A stretch of 64,000 nucleotides of DNA, taken from assembly GCF_035975855.1 (NCBI RefSeq), contig NZ_CP109055.1, positions 6,262,001 to 6,326,000 on the forward strand, in the 5' to 3' direction. A program made the position numbers and the translations under genes. The notes beneath the pieces were generated by a model. It did no database searches, was not told the origin of the DNA, and worked only from the letters and a program-made list of their open reading frames with translations. Within the stretch, counting starts at the first letter, position 1. Each line of letters opens with the position of its first letter. This DNA is from Streptomyces sp. NBC_01304 (GTDB taxonomy: Bacteria > Actinomycetota > Actinomycetes > Streptomycetales > Streptomycetaceae). Of the stretch, positions 1 through 8,587 are shown piece by piece.

Positions 1-149
1 TCGGCGCCTGCCCAGGCCAGCCCGTCGGCCGTCTTGTCGGTGACGAAGTTGGTGGCCTCGCCAAGGCCCTTCTTCCCCGAGTCGATGACGCCCTCGGCCG
101 CGTCGCCGAGTTCGTTGAGCCCGCCCTCGACGATGTCTCCGAGCCCCAT
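1..149 (-). CDS. Type VII-secretion-cargo-like protein, N-terminal part (truncated by window edge)
   Basis: Only the first 49 or so codons are inside the window. They read MGLGDIVEGGLNELG and continue with an acidic, glycine- and alanine-rich helical segment. Its ATG overlaps the stop codon of the upstream WXG-like gene as TGATG, so the two are probably translationally coupled. N-terminal segments of this kind are common in Streptomyces polymorphic-toxin or T7SS cargo proteins, but the effector region lies outside the window. The cargo assignment is an inference from context and could be wrong. Confidence 0.5.
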   Translation of the reverse strand, partial: MGLGDIVEGGLNELGDAAEGVIDSGKKGLGEATNFVTDKTADGLAWAGA

Positions 150-808
150 CAGCGCTCACCCCCGCCCTCGCGGAGTTCGGCTCTACTGTCGGGATCGTCC
201 TCGCGGAGTTCGGCTGTGGGACCGGGTTCGGCCTCGGACTCGGGTGGGCCGTCCCACTGCCAGTCGGTGTCGTCGTCGAAGAACGCGTCGGGGGTCACGG
301 TGGAGGTTCCGAGGTCCTGCCAGGTCTGTCCCCAGGCCTTGTTGGCCGTGTCCTGGGCGGCCTGCGCCGACTCGTGGCTGTAGTCCGGGTTCTGGACCTG
401 AGTGACCATGTTGTCCTTCAAGACCTTGTTCCAGGACTCCCCATCGACTTGTTCCTTGGTCTTGTGGGGATCGCCCTGAGCCGCCGCGAACACGTTCTTC
501 AAGCTGTCGGAGACGTACTGCTCCTGCTCGTGGTACATCCCCGCCGACAGCCCGAGCCGCTTGGTGAACTCGTTGGCGTCCTGCATCATCGACCGCACTC
601 CCCAGCCCCACCGGTCGCAGAAGTCCGCGAACGTCGAGGTCAGGCTGTCGTCGCCCACCTCCAGGCCGGTCAGCTCCAGCTCGTCGAAGCCCCGCCCCAG
701 ATTCGCCTCGATGTCGAAGCCGAGCTCCTTCAACTCGGCCATGGCCAGGTTGATGCCCTTCGTTATCTGGTTCAGGGCTTCCTGGTCGAAGCGGTAGCCG
801 TCGCTCAT
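149..808 (-). CDS. WXG100-like hypothetical protein
   Basis: A 219-residue, mostly helical acidic protein. A W-G-W-G motif sits near residue 84 in a predicted helical hairpin, as in WXG100/ESX proteins, and the tail is rich in Asp, Glu and Pro. The frame is open upstream to 1000, but ATG at 808 is chosen because it overlaps the stop of the upstream SseB-like gene (ATGA) and begins the conserved-looking MSDGYRFDQEAL segment. It lies in a three-gene operon with the truncated cargo-like protein. By analogy it may be a partner or chaperone of that protein. No signal peptide or catalytic motif is visible. Confidence 0.75.
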   Translation of the reverse strand: MSDGYRFDQEALNQITKGINLAMAELKELGFDIEANLGRGFDELELTGLEVGDDSLTSTFADFCDRWGWGVRSMMQDANEFTKRLGLSAGMYHEQEQYVSDSLKNVFAAAQGDPHKTKEQVDGESWNKVLKDNMVTQVQNPDYSHESAQAAQDTANKAWGQTWQDLGTSTVTPDAFFDDDTDWQWDGPPESEAEPGPTAELREDDPDSRAELREGGGER

Positions 809-1257
809 CGGGGGCCACCCGCTTCCGCACCTGCCGGGCCCACGCCCGCCGCGTCCACCGCCACCGCGTCCGGCACGATCCCCACCACCGGCGGCAGCAT
901 CCAGCTCGCAGGGCTCCCCGCGTCCAGCGCGACTCCGGTGGGGCCCTCGATGGCCGGAATCATCCGGTCGAGGATCTGCGCGCCGTGGACCGGGACCCAC
1001 TCGTCGATCGTCTCGGGCCGCTGCTTCGCAAAGTGTTCCAGTGTTTCCACACTTGTGAATGTGAAGATCCAGCGAATGCCGCCTGAGGGTGCCGACAGCA
1101 AGCTGCCGTCCACGACGGGGAGAAGCACCTCTGTACGGCGGAACTCACCCAGCAGCGCATGCGGATTCAGTTGGCCGTCCGGGCCGAGGTCGGTCAACTC
1201 GGCCAACCTCGCGGCCAGTTGGCCGCCCCGTCCGCGGGCATGCGGAGATGCGCTCAC
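805..1257 (-). CDS. SseB-family protein
   Basis: About 150 residues resembling the SseB N-terminal domain: an LLGEFRRTEVLLPVVDGSLL core, then GIRWIFTFTSVETLEHFA and VHGAQILDRMIP. SseB-domain proteins often accompany type VII or polymorphic-toxin loci in actinomycetes, which fits the two downstream genes. The start is uncertain. GTG at 1257 has a GGTGGAAG stretch just upstream, while an in-frame ATG at 1299 would add 14 residues. The stop overlaps the next ATG. The biochemical function is unknown. Confidence 0.7.
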   Translation of the reverse strand: MSASPHARGRGGQLAARLAELTDLGPDGQLNPHALLGEFRRTEVLLPVVDGSLLSAPSGGIRWIFTFTSVETLEHFAKQRPETIDEWVPVHGAQILDRMIPAIEGPTGVALDAGSPASWMLPPVVGIVPDAVAVDAAGVGPAGAEAGGPR

Positions 1258-1525
1258 GTCTTCCACCCCCGTAGATAGTTTGCGCAAGCGAAATCGCACC
1301 GTAACTGATCAGGTGTGCGAACGCCAGGGCCCATCGGTCCGCTCCGGCCAGGCCGGCCTGAAAGCGGAGCTCACGCCCCGCCCGTGTCACGCGCTCGTAC
1401 CGGAATCCCTGCGTTCTTGACGCAAGCTCTGCTTTTCCGGGTCCCGGCCGCCGCACCCGACGTACGCTCCGTCGTGAACGCAGGGACACCGCATCCCACC
1501 CCACACTTCACCCAGTGAGGCCGAG

Positions 1526-2044
1526 ATGGACAGCGCAGAGTACGAGCGCAAGATTGCCGCACGGTTCGCGAGCTTCGACCAGGACCACAACGGCTATATC
1601 GATCGCGAGGACTTCAGTGGAGCGGCGAAGGCCGTGCTCGCGGAGTTCGGGACGACGGCGCGGTGTGACAAGGGGCAGGCGCTCTATGCCGGGGCCGAGG
1701 CGTTCTGGCAGGGCATGGCGGGGATCGCCGATGTGGACGGGGACCAGCGGGTGACCCGCGAGGAGTTCGTCACCGGGGCCGTCAAGCGGCTGCGGGACAG
1801 TCCGCAGCGGTTCGCCGAGATCGCGCGGCCCTTCCTGCGGGCCGTGATCGCCGTTGCCGACGAGGACGGGCAGGGCCCGACCGTGGCGTCCGCCGAGCGA
1901 GTCCTCCGGGTGCTCGGGGTCGGGGCCGAGCTGGCGGGGATCGCCGCCGCCGCGCTGGACGCGGACGGGGACGGCCGGATCGCCGAGGCCGAGATCCTGG
2001 CGGCCTTCGCGGGGTACTTCACGACTCCGGCTCCTGACGCCTGA
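1526..2044 (+). CDS. EF-hand calcium-binding protein
   Basis: A 172-residue calerythrin-like cytoplasmic calcium-binding protein. Three EF-hand loops are clear: residues 18-29 (DQDHNGYIDRED, with Asp rather than Glu at position 12), 69-80 (DVDGDQRVTREE) and 145-156 (DADGDGRIAEAE). A fourth, degenerate loop begins near residue 112 (DEDGQGP) and lacks several liganding positions. Four hands with one dead site is usual for this family. Possible roles are Ca2+ buffering or signalling during differentiation. It stands alone, and ATG 1526 follows a GAGGCCGAG stretch. The downstream 400 bp are repeats. Confidence 0.92.
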   Translation: MDSAEYERKIAARFASFDQDHNGYIDREDFSGAAKAVLAEFGTTARCDKGQALYAGAEAFWQGMAGIADVDGDQRVTREEFVTGAVKRLRDSPQRFAEIARPFLRAVIAVADEDGQGPTVASAERVLRVLGVGAELAGIAAAALDADGDGRIAEAEILAAFAGYFTTPAPDA

Positions 2045-2454
2045 CGGGCGGGGCGGGCTGGGGCCGGGGCCTGGCGGGCTGGGGTCGGGGCGGGCTGGGG
2101 GCCGGAGGGCTGGGGGCGGGACGGGGCGGGGCGGCCCCGGCGCCCGCAGCGGCGGAGGCCTGCAGCGGCGGAGGCGCGCAGCCGCGACGGCGCGAAGGCG
2201 CAGCGGCCCGAAGGCGCGCAGGCGCGAAGCCGCAGCGGCACGTGAGGGAAATGGGGCACCAGAACTGGTGCATATCGGGCGCCAGGATGCCCTATTCGCC
2301 CCACCTCACCCAGCCTCGCCCCGCCCCGTCCCGCTCAGCCCCGCCCAGCCCCGTCCCGCTCAGCCCCGCCCAGCCCCGTCCCGCTCAGCCCCGCCCAGCC
2401 CCGTCCCGCTCAGCCCCGCCCAGCCCCGTCCCCTCCCGCTCAGCCCCGCCCGCC
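2045..2454. repeat. G+C-rich low-complexity spacer with 25-bp tandem repeats
   Basis: No gene is visible between the convergent EF-hand and CoA-ligase genes. The left part (2045-2130) is a run of GGGCTGGGG-like units. The right part holds four exact 25-bp tandem copies (2324-2348, 2349-2373, 2374-2398, 2399-2423), each with the core CCCGTCCCGCTCAG. A degenerate fifth copy runs to about 2455. The G-rich left and C-rich right sides could pair. It probably serves as a transcription-termination zone. Confidence 0.7.
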
Positions 2455-4023
2455 CTACGCGAACTGCTCCCGCAGCTTGTACTTCAGTACCTTCCGCAGC
2501 GTCTCGTTCCGAGGCAGGGCCTCCACCACCTCCAGCTGCTCCGGCAGCTTGTGGCGGGCGAGGCCCTGTTCCTGGAGGTATGCGGTCAGCAGCGGCAGGC
2601 TCAACTCCGCCGCGCCCGCGCGCTGTTGGACGACTGCGCACACCCGCTCGCCCCGCTCCGGGTCCGGCAGCCCGACGACCGCCGCCTCGTCGACCGACGG
2701 GTGCTGGTGGAGCAGGTCCTCGATCTCCTTCGCCGAGATGTTCTCGCCCTTGCGGATGATGATGTCCTTCAGGCGGCCCGTGAGGACCAGGTGGCCGGTC
2801 GGGCGGAGGTGGCCCACGTCGCCCGTGATCAGGAAGCCGTCGGAGTCGAAGACCGAGGCCGACTGGACGGGGTCCAGATAACCCTGGCAGACCGCCTCGC
2901 CGCGCAGTCGCACCTCGCCGTCGACGTCGGGCGGCAGCTCCTTGCCGTCGGGGTCCATGATGCGGATCTCCATGCCGGCCGGGGGGCGGCCCTCCGTCGT
3001 CGCCAGGTTCTCGACCGTGTCGTCGGGGGCGCCCATCGTGATCATGGGGACCTCGGTCATGCCGTACCCGTGGGTCAGTTGGCAGTCCATCTCGCGGACC
3101 ACCGCGTGGTAGATCTCGGGCGGCTTGGGGGCCCCGCCGCCGGCCAGCAGGCGCAGGGAAGGAATCAGCTTCGACGACGGGTCCTTGCGTTGTTCCGTCA
3201 GGAACATCGAGTAGAACGCCGTCGAGCCGCCCGCCACCGTCACGCCGTGGCGCCGGTAGCCGTCCAGCGCGTCCGGCATCGCGAACTTCTCGAACATCAC
3301 CGCGGGGAACCCGTACAGGAGCAGCATCACCGTGTAGTCCGGGCCCGCGATGTGTGCGAAGGGGAACGCCATCGAGCCCACGTCGGACGCCGACAGATGC
3401 AGGGCGTGCGCGAGGCAGGCGCCGCCCGCGATCAGTGAACGGTCCGTGTGCAGTACGCCCTTGGGGTCGGAGGTCGTGCCGGACGTCCAGTAGATCCAGC
3501 GGACCGCCGTGCCGTCGGTGGGGGCGGGAGGCAGTACGGACGGGTCGCCGTCCGGGAGTTGGTCGTCGGAGTACGCCTCGAAGATGCCCCGCGCGCCGAG
3601 GCGCCCGGCCATTTCCGTGTGGTCGAAGCCCCGCCACACCCCCGGCACCGCGAAGAACTCCGCCTTCGACTCGCGCAGCGCGAAGCCGACTTCCTTGTCG
3701 CGGTAGAAGGGAATGATCGGCGTCTGTACGGCGCCCAGGCGGGCCAGGGCGAAGGAGAGCAGGGCCGTCTCGATGCGGGTCGGCAGCTGCCAGGCGACGA
3801 CCGTTCCGGGGCGTACGCCCATGTCGTACAGCCCCGCCGCCACCCGTTCCGCACGTGAGCGCAGCTCGGCGAAGGTCAGGGTGCGGTCGTCGGCCGGGTC
3901 GTCCGCGGCCTGGATGAGGACCCGCGCGTCCGGGGTGCGGGCCGCGCGGCGGCAGATCAGTTCCCAGAAGGTGGGCGAGGAGTCGAGATCGGCGTGCTCG
4001 CGGGCTCGTTCCCAGATGGTCAT
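2455..4023 (-). CDS. AMP-dependent acyl-CoA synthetase
   Basis: A 522-residue ANL-superfamily ligase, probably forming acyl-CoA from a carboxylic acid, ATP and CoA. The phosphate-binding P-loop (YWTSGTTSDPKG), the GYGMTEVP adenine motif, the hinge region TGDVGHL...TGRLKDIIIRKGENIS and a C-terminal catalytic lysine segment (PRNETLRKVLKYKL) are present. The overall pattern is like cyclohexanecarboxylate- and medium-chain-acid ligases. ATG 4023 is chosen over TTG 4029 because GGAGG lies 7 nt upstream. It is divergent from an amidohydrolase gene, and a CTGAC palindrome lies 25 bp upstream. The substrate is unknown. Confidence 0.9.
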   Translation of the reverse strand: MTIWERAREHADLDSSPTFWELICRRAARTPDARVLIQAADDPADDRTLTFAELRSRAERVAAGLYDMGVRPGTVVAWQLPTRIETALLSFALARLGAVQTPIIPFYRDKEVGFALRESKAEFFAVPGVWRGFDHTEMAGRLGARGIFEAYSDDQLPDGDPSVLPPAPTDGTAVRWIYWTSGTTSDPKGVLHTDRSLIAGGACLAHALHLSASDVGSMAFPFAHIAGPDYTVMLLLYGFPAVMFEKFAMPDALDGYRRHGVTVAGGSTAFYSMFLTEQRKDPSSKLIPSLRLLAGGGAPKPPEIYHAVVREMDCQLTHGYGMTEVPMITMGAPDDTVENLATTEGRPPAGMEIRIMDPDGKELPPDVDGEVRLRGEAVCQGYLDPVQSASVFDSDGFLITGDVGHLRPTGHLVLTGRLKDIIIRKGENISAKEIEDLLHQHPSVDEAAVVGLPDPERGERVCAVVQQRAGAAELSLPLLTAYLQEQGLARHKLPEQLEVVEALPRNETLRKVLKYKLREQFA

Positions 4024-4048
4024 TCCCAACCCTCCACGACAGAAAGAG

Positions 4049-4063
4049 CTGACGGGTTGTCAG
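4049..4063. promoter_or_regulatory. TetR-type operator palindrome (CoA ligase)
   Basis: CTGACGGGTTGTCAG, with perfect 5-bp arms separated by 5 bp. It is centred about 33 bp upstream of the CoA-ligase start and is a member of the window-wide consensus CTGACGGNNCGTCAG. Confidence 0.7.
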
Positions 4064-4125
4064 ATTCAGGCAGAGCGTAGGACTCAGCGCCTTGTCGGTC
4101 CAGAGGTGCGGGGGCTAGCCTCTAT

Positions 4126-4140
4126 CTGACGACCCATCAG
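4126..4140. promoter_or_regulatory. TetR-type operator palindrome (amidohydrolase 1)
   Basis: CTGACGACCCATCAG, 52 bp upstream of the amidohydrolase start. A TAGCCT sequence, possibly a -10 element, ends just before it. Confidence 0.65.
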
Positions 4141-4192
4141 AAACGTGAGTCGCGAACGACAGCCGGAAACGTCAGTCAGGTGAGGGGACCCC

Positions 4193-5383
4193 ATGGAACT
4201 GCCTCGGATCATCAGCGTCGACGACCATGTGATCGAGCCGGCGCACCTCTTCGAGACCTGGCTGCCGAAGAAATACCAGGACCGGGGGCCCAAGCCCCTC
4301 ACCGCGGGCATCGGTGAACTCGAGTACACCGGCGGCAAGTACGTCATCACCATGGACCCGGACGGCCCGCCCACCGACTGGTGGATCTACGAGGACCTCA
4401 AGTTCCCGTACAAGCGGAACATCGCGGCCGTCGGCTTCGACCGGGACGACATGACCCTCGAAGGCATCACCCGAGAGGAGATGCGCAGGGGTTGCTGGGA
4501 CCCGAAGGAGCGCCTGAAGGACATGGACCTCAACCATGTCGAGGCGAGCCTCTGCTTCCCGACCTTCCCCCGCTTCTGCGGCCAGACCTTCGCCGAGGCG
4601 CACGACAAGGAAGTCGCGCTCGCCTGCGTCCGCGCGTACAACGACTGGATGGTGGAGGAGTGGTGCGGGGGCTCCGGGGGCCGCCTCATCCCGCTCTGCA
4701 TCATCCCGCTCTGGGACATCGACCTCGCCGTCGCCGAGATCAAGCGGAATGCCGCGCGGGGGGTTCGGGCGGTCACCTTCTCCGAGATTCCGACGTACCT
4801 CGGACTGCCGTCCATCCACTCCGGGTACTGGGACCCCTTCTTCGCGATCTGCCAGGAGACCGGCACGGTCGTCAACATGCACATCGGGAGCAGCAGCCAG
4901 ATGCCGGCCGCGTCCCCGGACGCGCCGCCCGCCGTGCAGGCCAGCCTCAGCTTCAACAACGCCATGGCCTCGATGATGGACTTCCTCTTCAGCGGGGTCC
5001 TGGTGAAGTTCCCTACGCTCAAACTCGCGTACAGCGAAGGGCAGATGGGATGGATTCCGTACGCCCTCGAGCGCGCCGATGACGTGTGGGAGGAGCACCG
5101 GGCGTGGGGCGGGGTACGGGACCTGATCCCCGAGCCGCCGTCGACGTACTACTACCGGCAGATGTTCTGCTGCTTCTTCCGCGACAAGCACGGGATCGCC
5201 TCGCTGGACGTCGTCGGCCGTGACAACGCCACGTTCGAGACCGACTACCCGCACGTCGACTCGACCTTCCCGCACACCAAGGAAGTCGCCCTCGACCATG
5301 TGAAGGGCCTCGACGACGAGACGATCTACAAGCTGATGCGGGGCAACGCGATCCGCATGCTCGGCCTCGACTTCGACAAGTAG
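4193..5383 (+). CDS. Amidohydrolase_2-family metal-dependent hydrolase (paralogue 1)
   Basis: A 396-residue TIM-barrel amidohydrolase of the ACMSD-like class, whose members hydrolyse or decarboxylate ring-derived acids. Likely metal ligands are the N-terminal SVDDH motif (D-x-H replacing the usual H-x-H), the histidine in NMHIGSSS, and the aspartate in ETDYPHVDS near the C-terminus. It closely resembles the protein at 51409-52650, which shares VCFPTFPRFCGQTF-like and RAYNDWMVE segments. It begins a plus-strand operon with two acyl-CoA dehydrogenases, which suggests the substrate is a CoA ester or a ring-cleavage product. The exact reaction is unknown. Confidence 0.87.
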   Translation: MELPRIISVDDHVIEPAHLFETWLPKKYQDRGPKPLTAGIGELEYTGGKYVITMDPDGPPTDWWIYEDLKFPYKRNIAAVGFDRDDMTLEGITREEMRRGCWDPKERLKDMDLNHVEASLCFPTFPRFCGQTFAEAHDKEVALACVRAYNDWMVEEWCGGSGGRLIPLCIIPLWDIDLAVAEIKRNAARGVRAVTFSEIPTYLGLPSIHSGYWDPFFAICQETGTVVNMHIGSSSQMPAASPDAPPAVQASLSFNNAMASMMDFLFSGVLVKFPTLKLAYSEGQMGWIPYALERADDVWEEHRAWGGVRDLIPEPPSTYYYRQMFCCFFRDKHGIASLDVVGRDNATFETDYPHVDSTFPHTKEVALDHVKGLDDETIYKLMRGNAIRMLGLDFDK

Positions 5384-5398
5384 GCAGGTGCCGGCCCC

Positions 5399-6562
5399 AT
5401 GGACCTCACCTACACCGAGGAAGAGGAAGAGTTCCGGGCGCGGCTGCGGGAGTGGCTCGGGAAGGTCCTTCCCGGGCTGCCGCCCAAGCCCGACCCCGCC
5501 GACTGGCCCGCGCGCCGGCGCCATGACGCGGGCTGGCAGCGGATGTTGTACGACGCCGGGTACGCGGGACTGCACTGGCCGGTCGACGCGGGCGGGCGCG
5601 GGGCGACCCCCACCCAGCACCTGATCTACCTGGAGGAGACGGAGCGGGCCGGGGCGCCCTACGTCGGGGCGAACTTCGTGGGGCTGCTGCACGCGGGCCC
5701 CACCATCGCCGCCGAGGGCACGGCCGAGCAGCGGGCGCGCTGGCTGCCGCCCGTGCTGTGCGGGGACGAGATGTGGTGCCAGGGGTTCAGCGAACCGGAC
5801 GCCGGATCGGACCTCGCGTCGCTGCGTACGAAGGCCGTGCGCGACGGGGACGAGTACGTCGTCACCGGGTCGAAGATCTGGACCTCGCACGCCGAAGTCG
5901 CCGACTGGTGCGAGCTGTTGGTGCGCACCGAGCCCATCAGTGCCGAGGTGCCCAAGCACCGCGGGATCTCGTGGCTCGCGATGCCGATGGACGCGCCAGG
6001 GGTGACCATCCGGCCGCTGCGTACGCTCGCGGGCTCCACGGAGTTCGCCGAGATGTTCCTCGACGAGGTGCGGGTGCCGGTCGGCAACCGGGTCGGGGAC
6101 GAGAACGACGGCTGGCGCGTGACCATGGTGACCTTGTCGTTCGAGCGGGGCACCGCCTTCGTGGGGGAGGTGGTGGCCTGTCGGCGGACGCTTGGTCAAC
6201 TCGCCGCCGAGGCAAGGAAGAACGGGCGTTGGGACGACCCGGTCATCAGGCGAAAGCTGGGCCGCCTGAACGCCGAACTCAGCGCGCTGTGGCGGCTCAC
6301 CCAGTGGAACGTCAGCGAGGCGCAGGCCTCCGGCGGCGTGCCCGGGATCGGCGGCTCCGTCTTCAAGCTGCGCTACTCGCACGCGCGGCAGGAGCTGTAC
6401 GACACGGCGGCGGAGGTCCTCGGGCCCGACTCGCTCGACCTGGCGCGCGAGTGGAACCTCGACCGGCTGTCGTCGCTGTCGTACACGATCGCGGCCGGTA
6501 CGTCGCAGATCCAGCAGAACATCGTGGCCGAGCGGATCCTCGGTCTGCCGAAGGGGCGCTGA
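5399..6562 (+). CDS. Acyl-CoA dehydrogenase, large subunit type
   Basis: A 387-residue FAD-dependent acyl-CoA dehydrogenase predicted to introduce an alpha,beta double bond. The N-terminal helical domain is followed by the middle beta-domain motif WCQGFSEPDAGSDLAS, and the C-terminal signature is SYTIAAGTSQIQQNIVAERILGLP. It starts 15 bp after the amidohydrolase gene and ends 2 bp before a second, shorter dehydrogenase. Such adjacent pairs form alpha2beta2 heterotetramers in actinobacterial steroid side-chain degradation (the FadE/ChsE type). That pairing is inferred here from gene order. Confidence 0.92.
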   Translation: MDLTYTEEEEEFRARLREWLGKVLPGLPPKPDPADWPARRRHDAGWQRMLYDAGYAGLHWPVDAGGRGATPTQHLIYLEETERAGAPYVGANFVGLLHAGPTIAAEGTAEQRARWLPPVLCGDEMWCQGFSEPDAGSDLASLRTKAVRDGDEYVVTGSKIWTSHAEVADWCELLVRTEPISAEVPKHRGISWLAMPMDAPGVTIRPLRTLAGSTEFAEMFLDEVRVPVGNRVGDENDGWRVTMVTLSFERGTAFVGEVVACRRTLGQLAAEARKNGRWDDPVIRRKLGRLNAELSALWRLTQWNVSEAQASGGVPGIGGSVFKLRYSHARQELYDTAAEVLGPDSLDLAREWNLDRLSSLSYTIAAGTSQIQQNIVAERILGLPKGR

Positions 6563-6564
6563 GC

Positions 6565-7431
6565 GTGGACTTTCAACTGTCGGACGATCAGCGGGCGTTG
6601 AAGGCCGGAGTGCGGGAGCTGCTCGAAGGTCGCTTCGGGCGGGATGCCCTGCGGGCCGCGGTGGATTCGCCGTCCCTGGACCGGGAGCTGTGGCGGGAGC
6701 TCGGCGAGGCCGGGTTCTTCGCGCTCCGGTTGCCGGAGGCGGAGGGCGGGGTGGGGCTCGGGCTTCCCGAGGCGGTGTTGGCCTTCGAGGAGGCGGGGCG
6801 GGTGCTGTTGCCCGGGCCGTTGGTGGCGACTCACCTCGCGGCGGGCTCTGTCGAAGGCGCTGCCTCCGGGACCGTGGTGGTCACTGACGTGGACGAGTCC
6901 GGGCTGGTTCCCTGGTTGGAGTTCGCCGATGTCGTACGTGGTGACGCGTCCGGTGCCGTGCCGACGAGCTCGGTAGACCCGCTCACGCCGCTCCATAAGG
7001 TGCCCACAGCGGTAGGGGTACCGGATGGCGCTGTGGCCGCCCTGCTCACCGCCGCCGAGCAGCTCGGCAGTGCTGCTCGTACCACCGAGATGGCCGTCCA
7101 GTACGCCGGTGAGCGTCAGCAATTCGGGCAGCCCATCGGGGCGTTCCAAGCCGTGAAGCATCTCTGTGCGCAGATGCTCGTGCGGGCCGAGGTGGCCCGC
7201 AGTGCGGTGTACGCGGCCGCTGTCACCGGGGACCGCCTTGAGATCGCGGGGGCCAAGTTGCTCGCCGACGATGCCGCCGTGCGCAATGCGCGGGACTGTC
7301 TGCAGGTGCACGGCGGGATGGGGTTCACCTGGGAGGCCGACGTACATCTGCATCTGAAGCGCGCGTGGGTGCGGGCCGAGTTCGGCGGGTCGGCGGCGCA
7401 GGCGGAGGAGGAGCTTGCGGCGGCGCTGTGA
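6565..7431 (+). CDS. Acyl-CoA dehydrogenase, short partner subunit
   Basis: A 288-residue acyl-CoA-dehydrogenase-like protein beginning at GTG 6565, 2 bp after the previous stop. It has the N-terminal helical domain (FQLSDDQRALKAGVRELL) and the C-terminal helical domain (YAGERQQFGQPIGAFQAVKH, LQVHGGMGFTWEADVHLHLKR). The central beta-domain is reduced to a short stretch, so it is about 90 residues shorter than a stand-alone enzyme. This fits the degenerate subunit of a heterotetramer that shares an FAD site with its upstream partner. It is unlikely to act alone. Confidence 0.87.
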   Translation: MDFQLSDDQRALKAGVRELLEGRFGRDALRAAVDSPSLDRELWRELGEAGFFALRLPEAEGGVGLGLPEAVLAFEEAGRVLLPGPLVATHLAAGSVEGAASGTVVVTDVDESGLVPWLEFADVVRGDASGAVPTSSVDPLTPLHKVPTAVGVPDGAVAALLTAAEQLGSAARTTEMAVQYAGERQQFGQPIGAFQAVKHLCAQMLVRAEVARSAVYAAAVTGDRLEIAGAKLLADDAAVRNARDCLQVHGGMGFTWEADVHLHLKRAWVRAEFGGSAAQAEEELAAAL

Positions 7432-7836
7432 GCCACTGATCGACAACTTTTTGTGGGATACGACTACTCAGCGTCGATATCAGGTCGTGTCCTACGCGTG
7501 ACTCGTCACATCACGGAGTCGGGCTTCCGCTCCGGTACGCTCCGTGAGATGCGAGTGGTTCTGATGCTGAGCCATACCGGAGGGGCCTCTGCGGCCACTC
7601 CGGAACCGGCAATGCGTGCCGCTCGTACGGCGTGGAGGCCTTTGCCGCCCCTGCGTTCGACTCCCCGCGGCGCGCGTCGCACAGTATGCCGCACGCGTAC
7701 TCCTTCGCGCTGGAATATGCCCGAAGCGCTTGTTGGGGTGACTGTACGTCAACCATGCTGTCTTGCACGGGGATCACGTTCCGTGACCCCGAGGAGACAC
7801 GAGGCGATGTGTCCGCCGGTTCGGATGGTGTGAGCG
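7432..7836. other. Intergenic region without a recognised gene
   Basis: About 400 bp between the dehydrogenase pair and the HATPase gene. Short reading frames occur on both strands, but none has a convincing ribosome-binding site or family resemblance. It presumably carries the HATPase promoter. No consensus operator palindrome is present. Confidence 0.5.
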
Positions 7837-8304
7837 GTGCAGGTGCTTCAGGTTCAGCTGGAGGTCGGGGCCGATCCCGCAGAGGTGGGGCGTGCCCGGA
7901 GGTGGGCCAGGTCGCGGCTCGCTGGTTCCGGTATAGAGGCCGATGAGCCACTGGCGGAGACGCTGGTCCTGCTCATCTCTGAACTTGTCACCAACGCCGT
8001 GGTGCACACGGGCTGTCCGGCCGTTCTGCGGATGCTGCTGCTCGGCAATGGCGATGTGGCCGAGGAGTCCTCCCCGGACACGGTGCGCGTCGAGGTCGCC
8101 GACTCCAGCGCCCGGCCGCCCCGGCCGCGGCACGCGGAGGGCGACGAGACGAACGGCCGGGGCCTCGAACTCGTCGACGGTCTCGCCGACCGCTGGGGCT
8201 GGCAGCCCGAGGGTGCCGGCAAGAGCATCTGGTGCGAGGTGGACCGGGAGTCTGCGAGCGTCCACCGCTCGGAGCCCGTCGGCGTCATCGCCTTCCCCGC
8301 GTAA
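7837..8304 (+). CDS. Anti-sigma-factor-like HATPase_c protein
   Basis: A 155-residue stand-alone GHKL ATPase domain of the RsbW/SpoIIAB-like type abundant in Streptomyces. The N box is present as LISELVTNAVVHTG, the G1 box as VEVADSSARPP, and the G2 region as NGRGLELVDGLADRWG. These proteins usually act as anti-sigma or switch kinases in stress and development pathways. No partner anti-anti-sigma gene is next to it. The start is GTG 7837 because the frame carries the whole N-terminal strand. It probably does not belong to the neighbouring catabolic genes. Confidence 0.87.
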   Translation: MQVLQVQLEVGADPAEVGRARRWARSRLAGSGIEADEPLAETLVLLISELVTNAVVHTGCPAVLRMLLLGNGDVAEESSPDTVRVEVADSSARPPRPRHAEGDETNGRGLELVDGLADRWGWQPEGAGKSIWCEVDRESASVHRSEPVGVIAFPA

Positions 8305-8310
8305 CTCCGG

Positions 8311-8374
8311 CCCCGACCTCGTGGGTCGGGCGGTGGTGCGCTCTGCCACCCCGAGCGCGGCAGAGCGCACCACC
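8311..8374 (+). terminator. Hairpin terminator after the HATPase gene
   Basis: A perfect 16-bp inverted repeat (8332-8347 with 8359-8374, arm GGTGGTGCGCTCTGCC, 11-nt loop) is preceded by a smaller CCCGACC/GGTCGGG hairpin. It lies between two convergent genes and can serve both strands. Confidence 0.75.
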
Positions 8375-8587
8375 GTCCACTGCGCGTCCGGGTCCGCTCC
8401 AGGCCCTGGCGGAGCCGACCGCCGAACGCGATCCGCACTCGTCGAGGGGCCAGCCCGTCACTGGCTTCCTCGGCGTCCCCTCGCGGCGAATCCATGTCCA
8501 CAAGCGTGATCAAACGGACACGAATCGTCAACACCCGGACCGGTGGTTTGTCACCTTGAAGTACGGGACGGGCGTCGGCCCGAAGGT

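Noticed and set aside
4172..6382. 736-codon open frame antisense to the amidohydrolase/dehydrogenase operon
   Set aside because: It has no family resemblance, is rich in His/Arg/Pro as expected of a shadow frame, and lies opposite well-supported genes.
7492..7752. Minus-strand frame in the 7.4-7.8 kb spacer
   Set aside because: It has no Shine-Dalgarno sequence, family pattern or neighbouring partner, and overlapping frames on the other strand are equally open.
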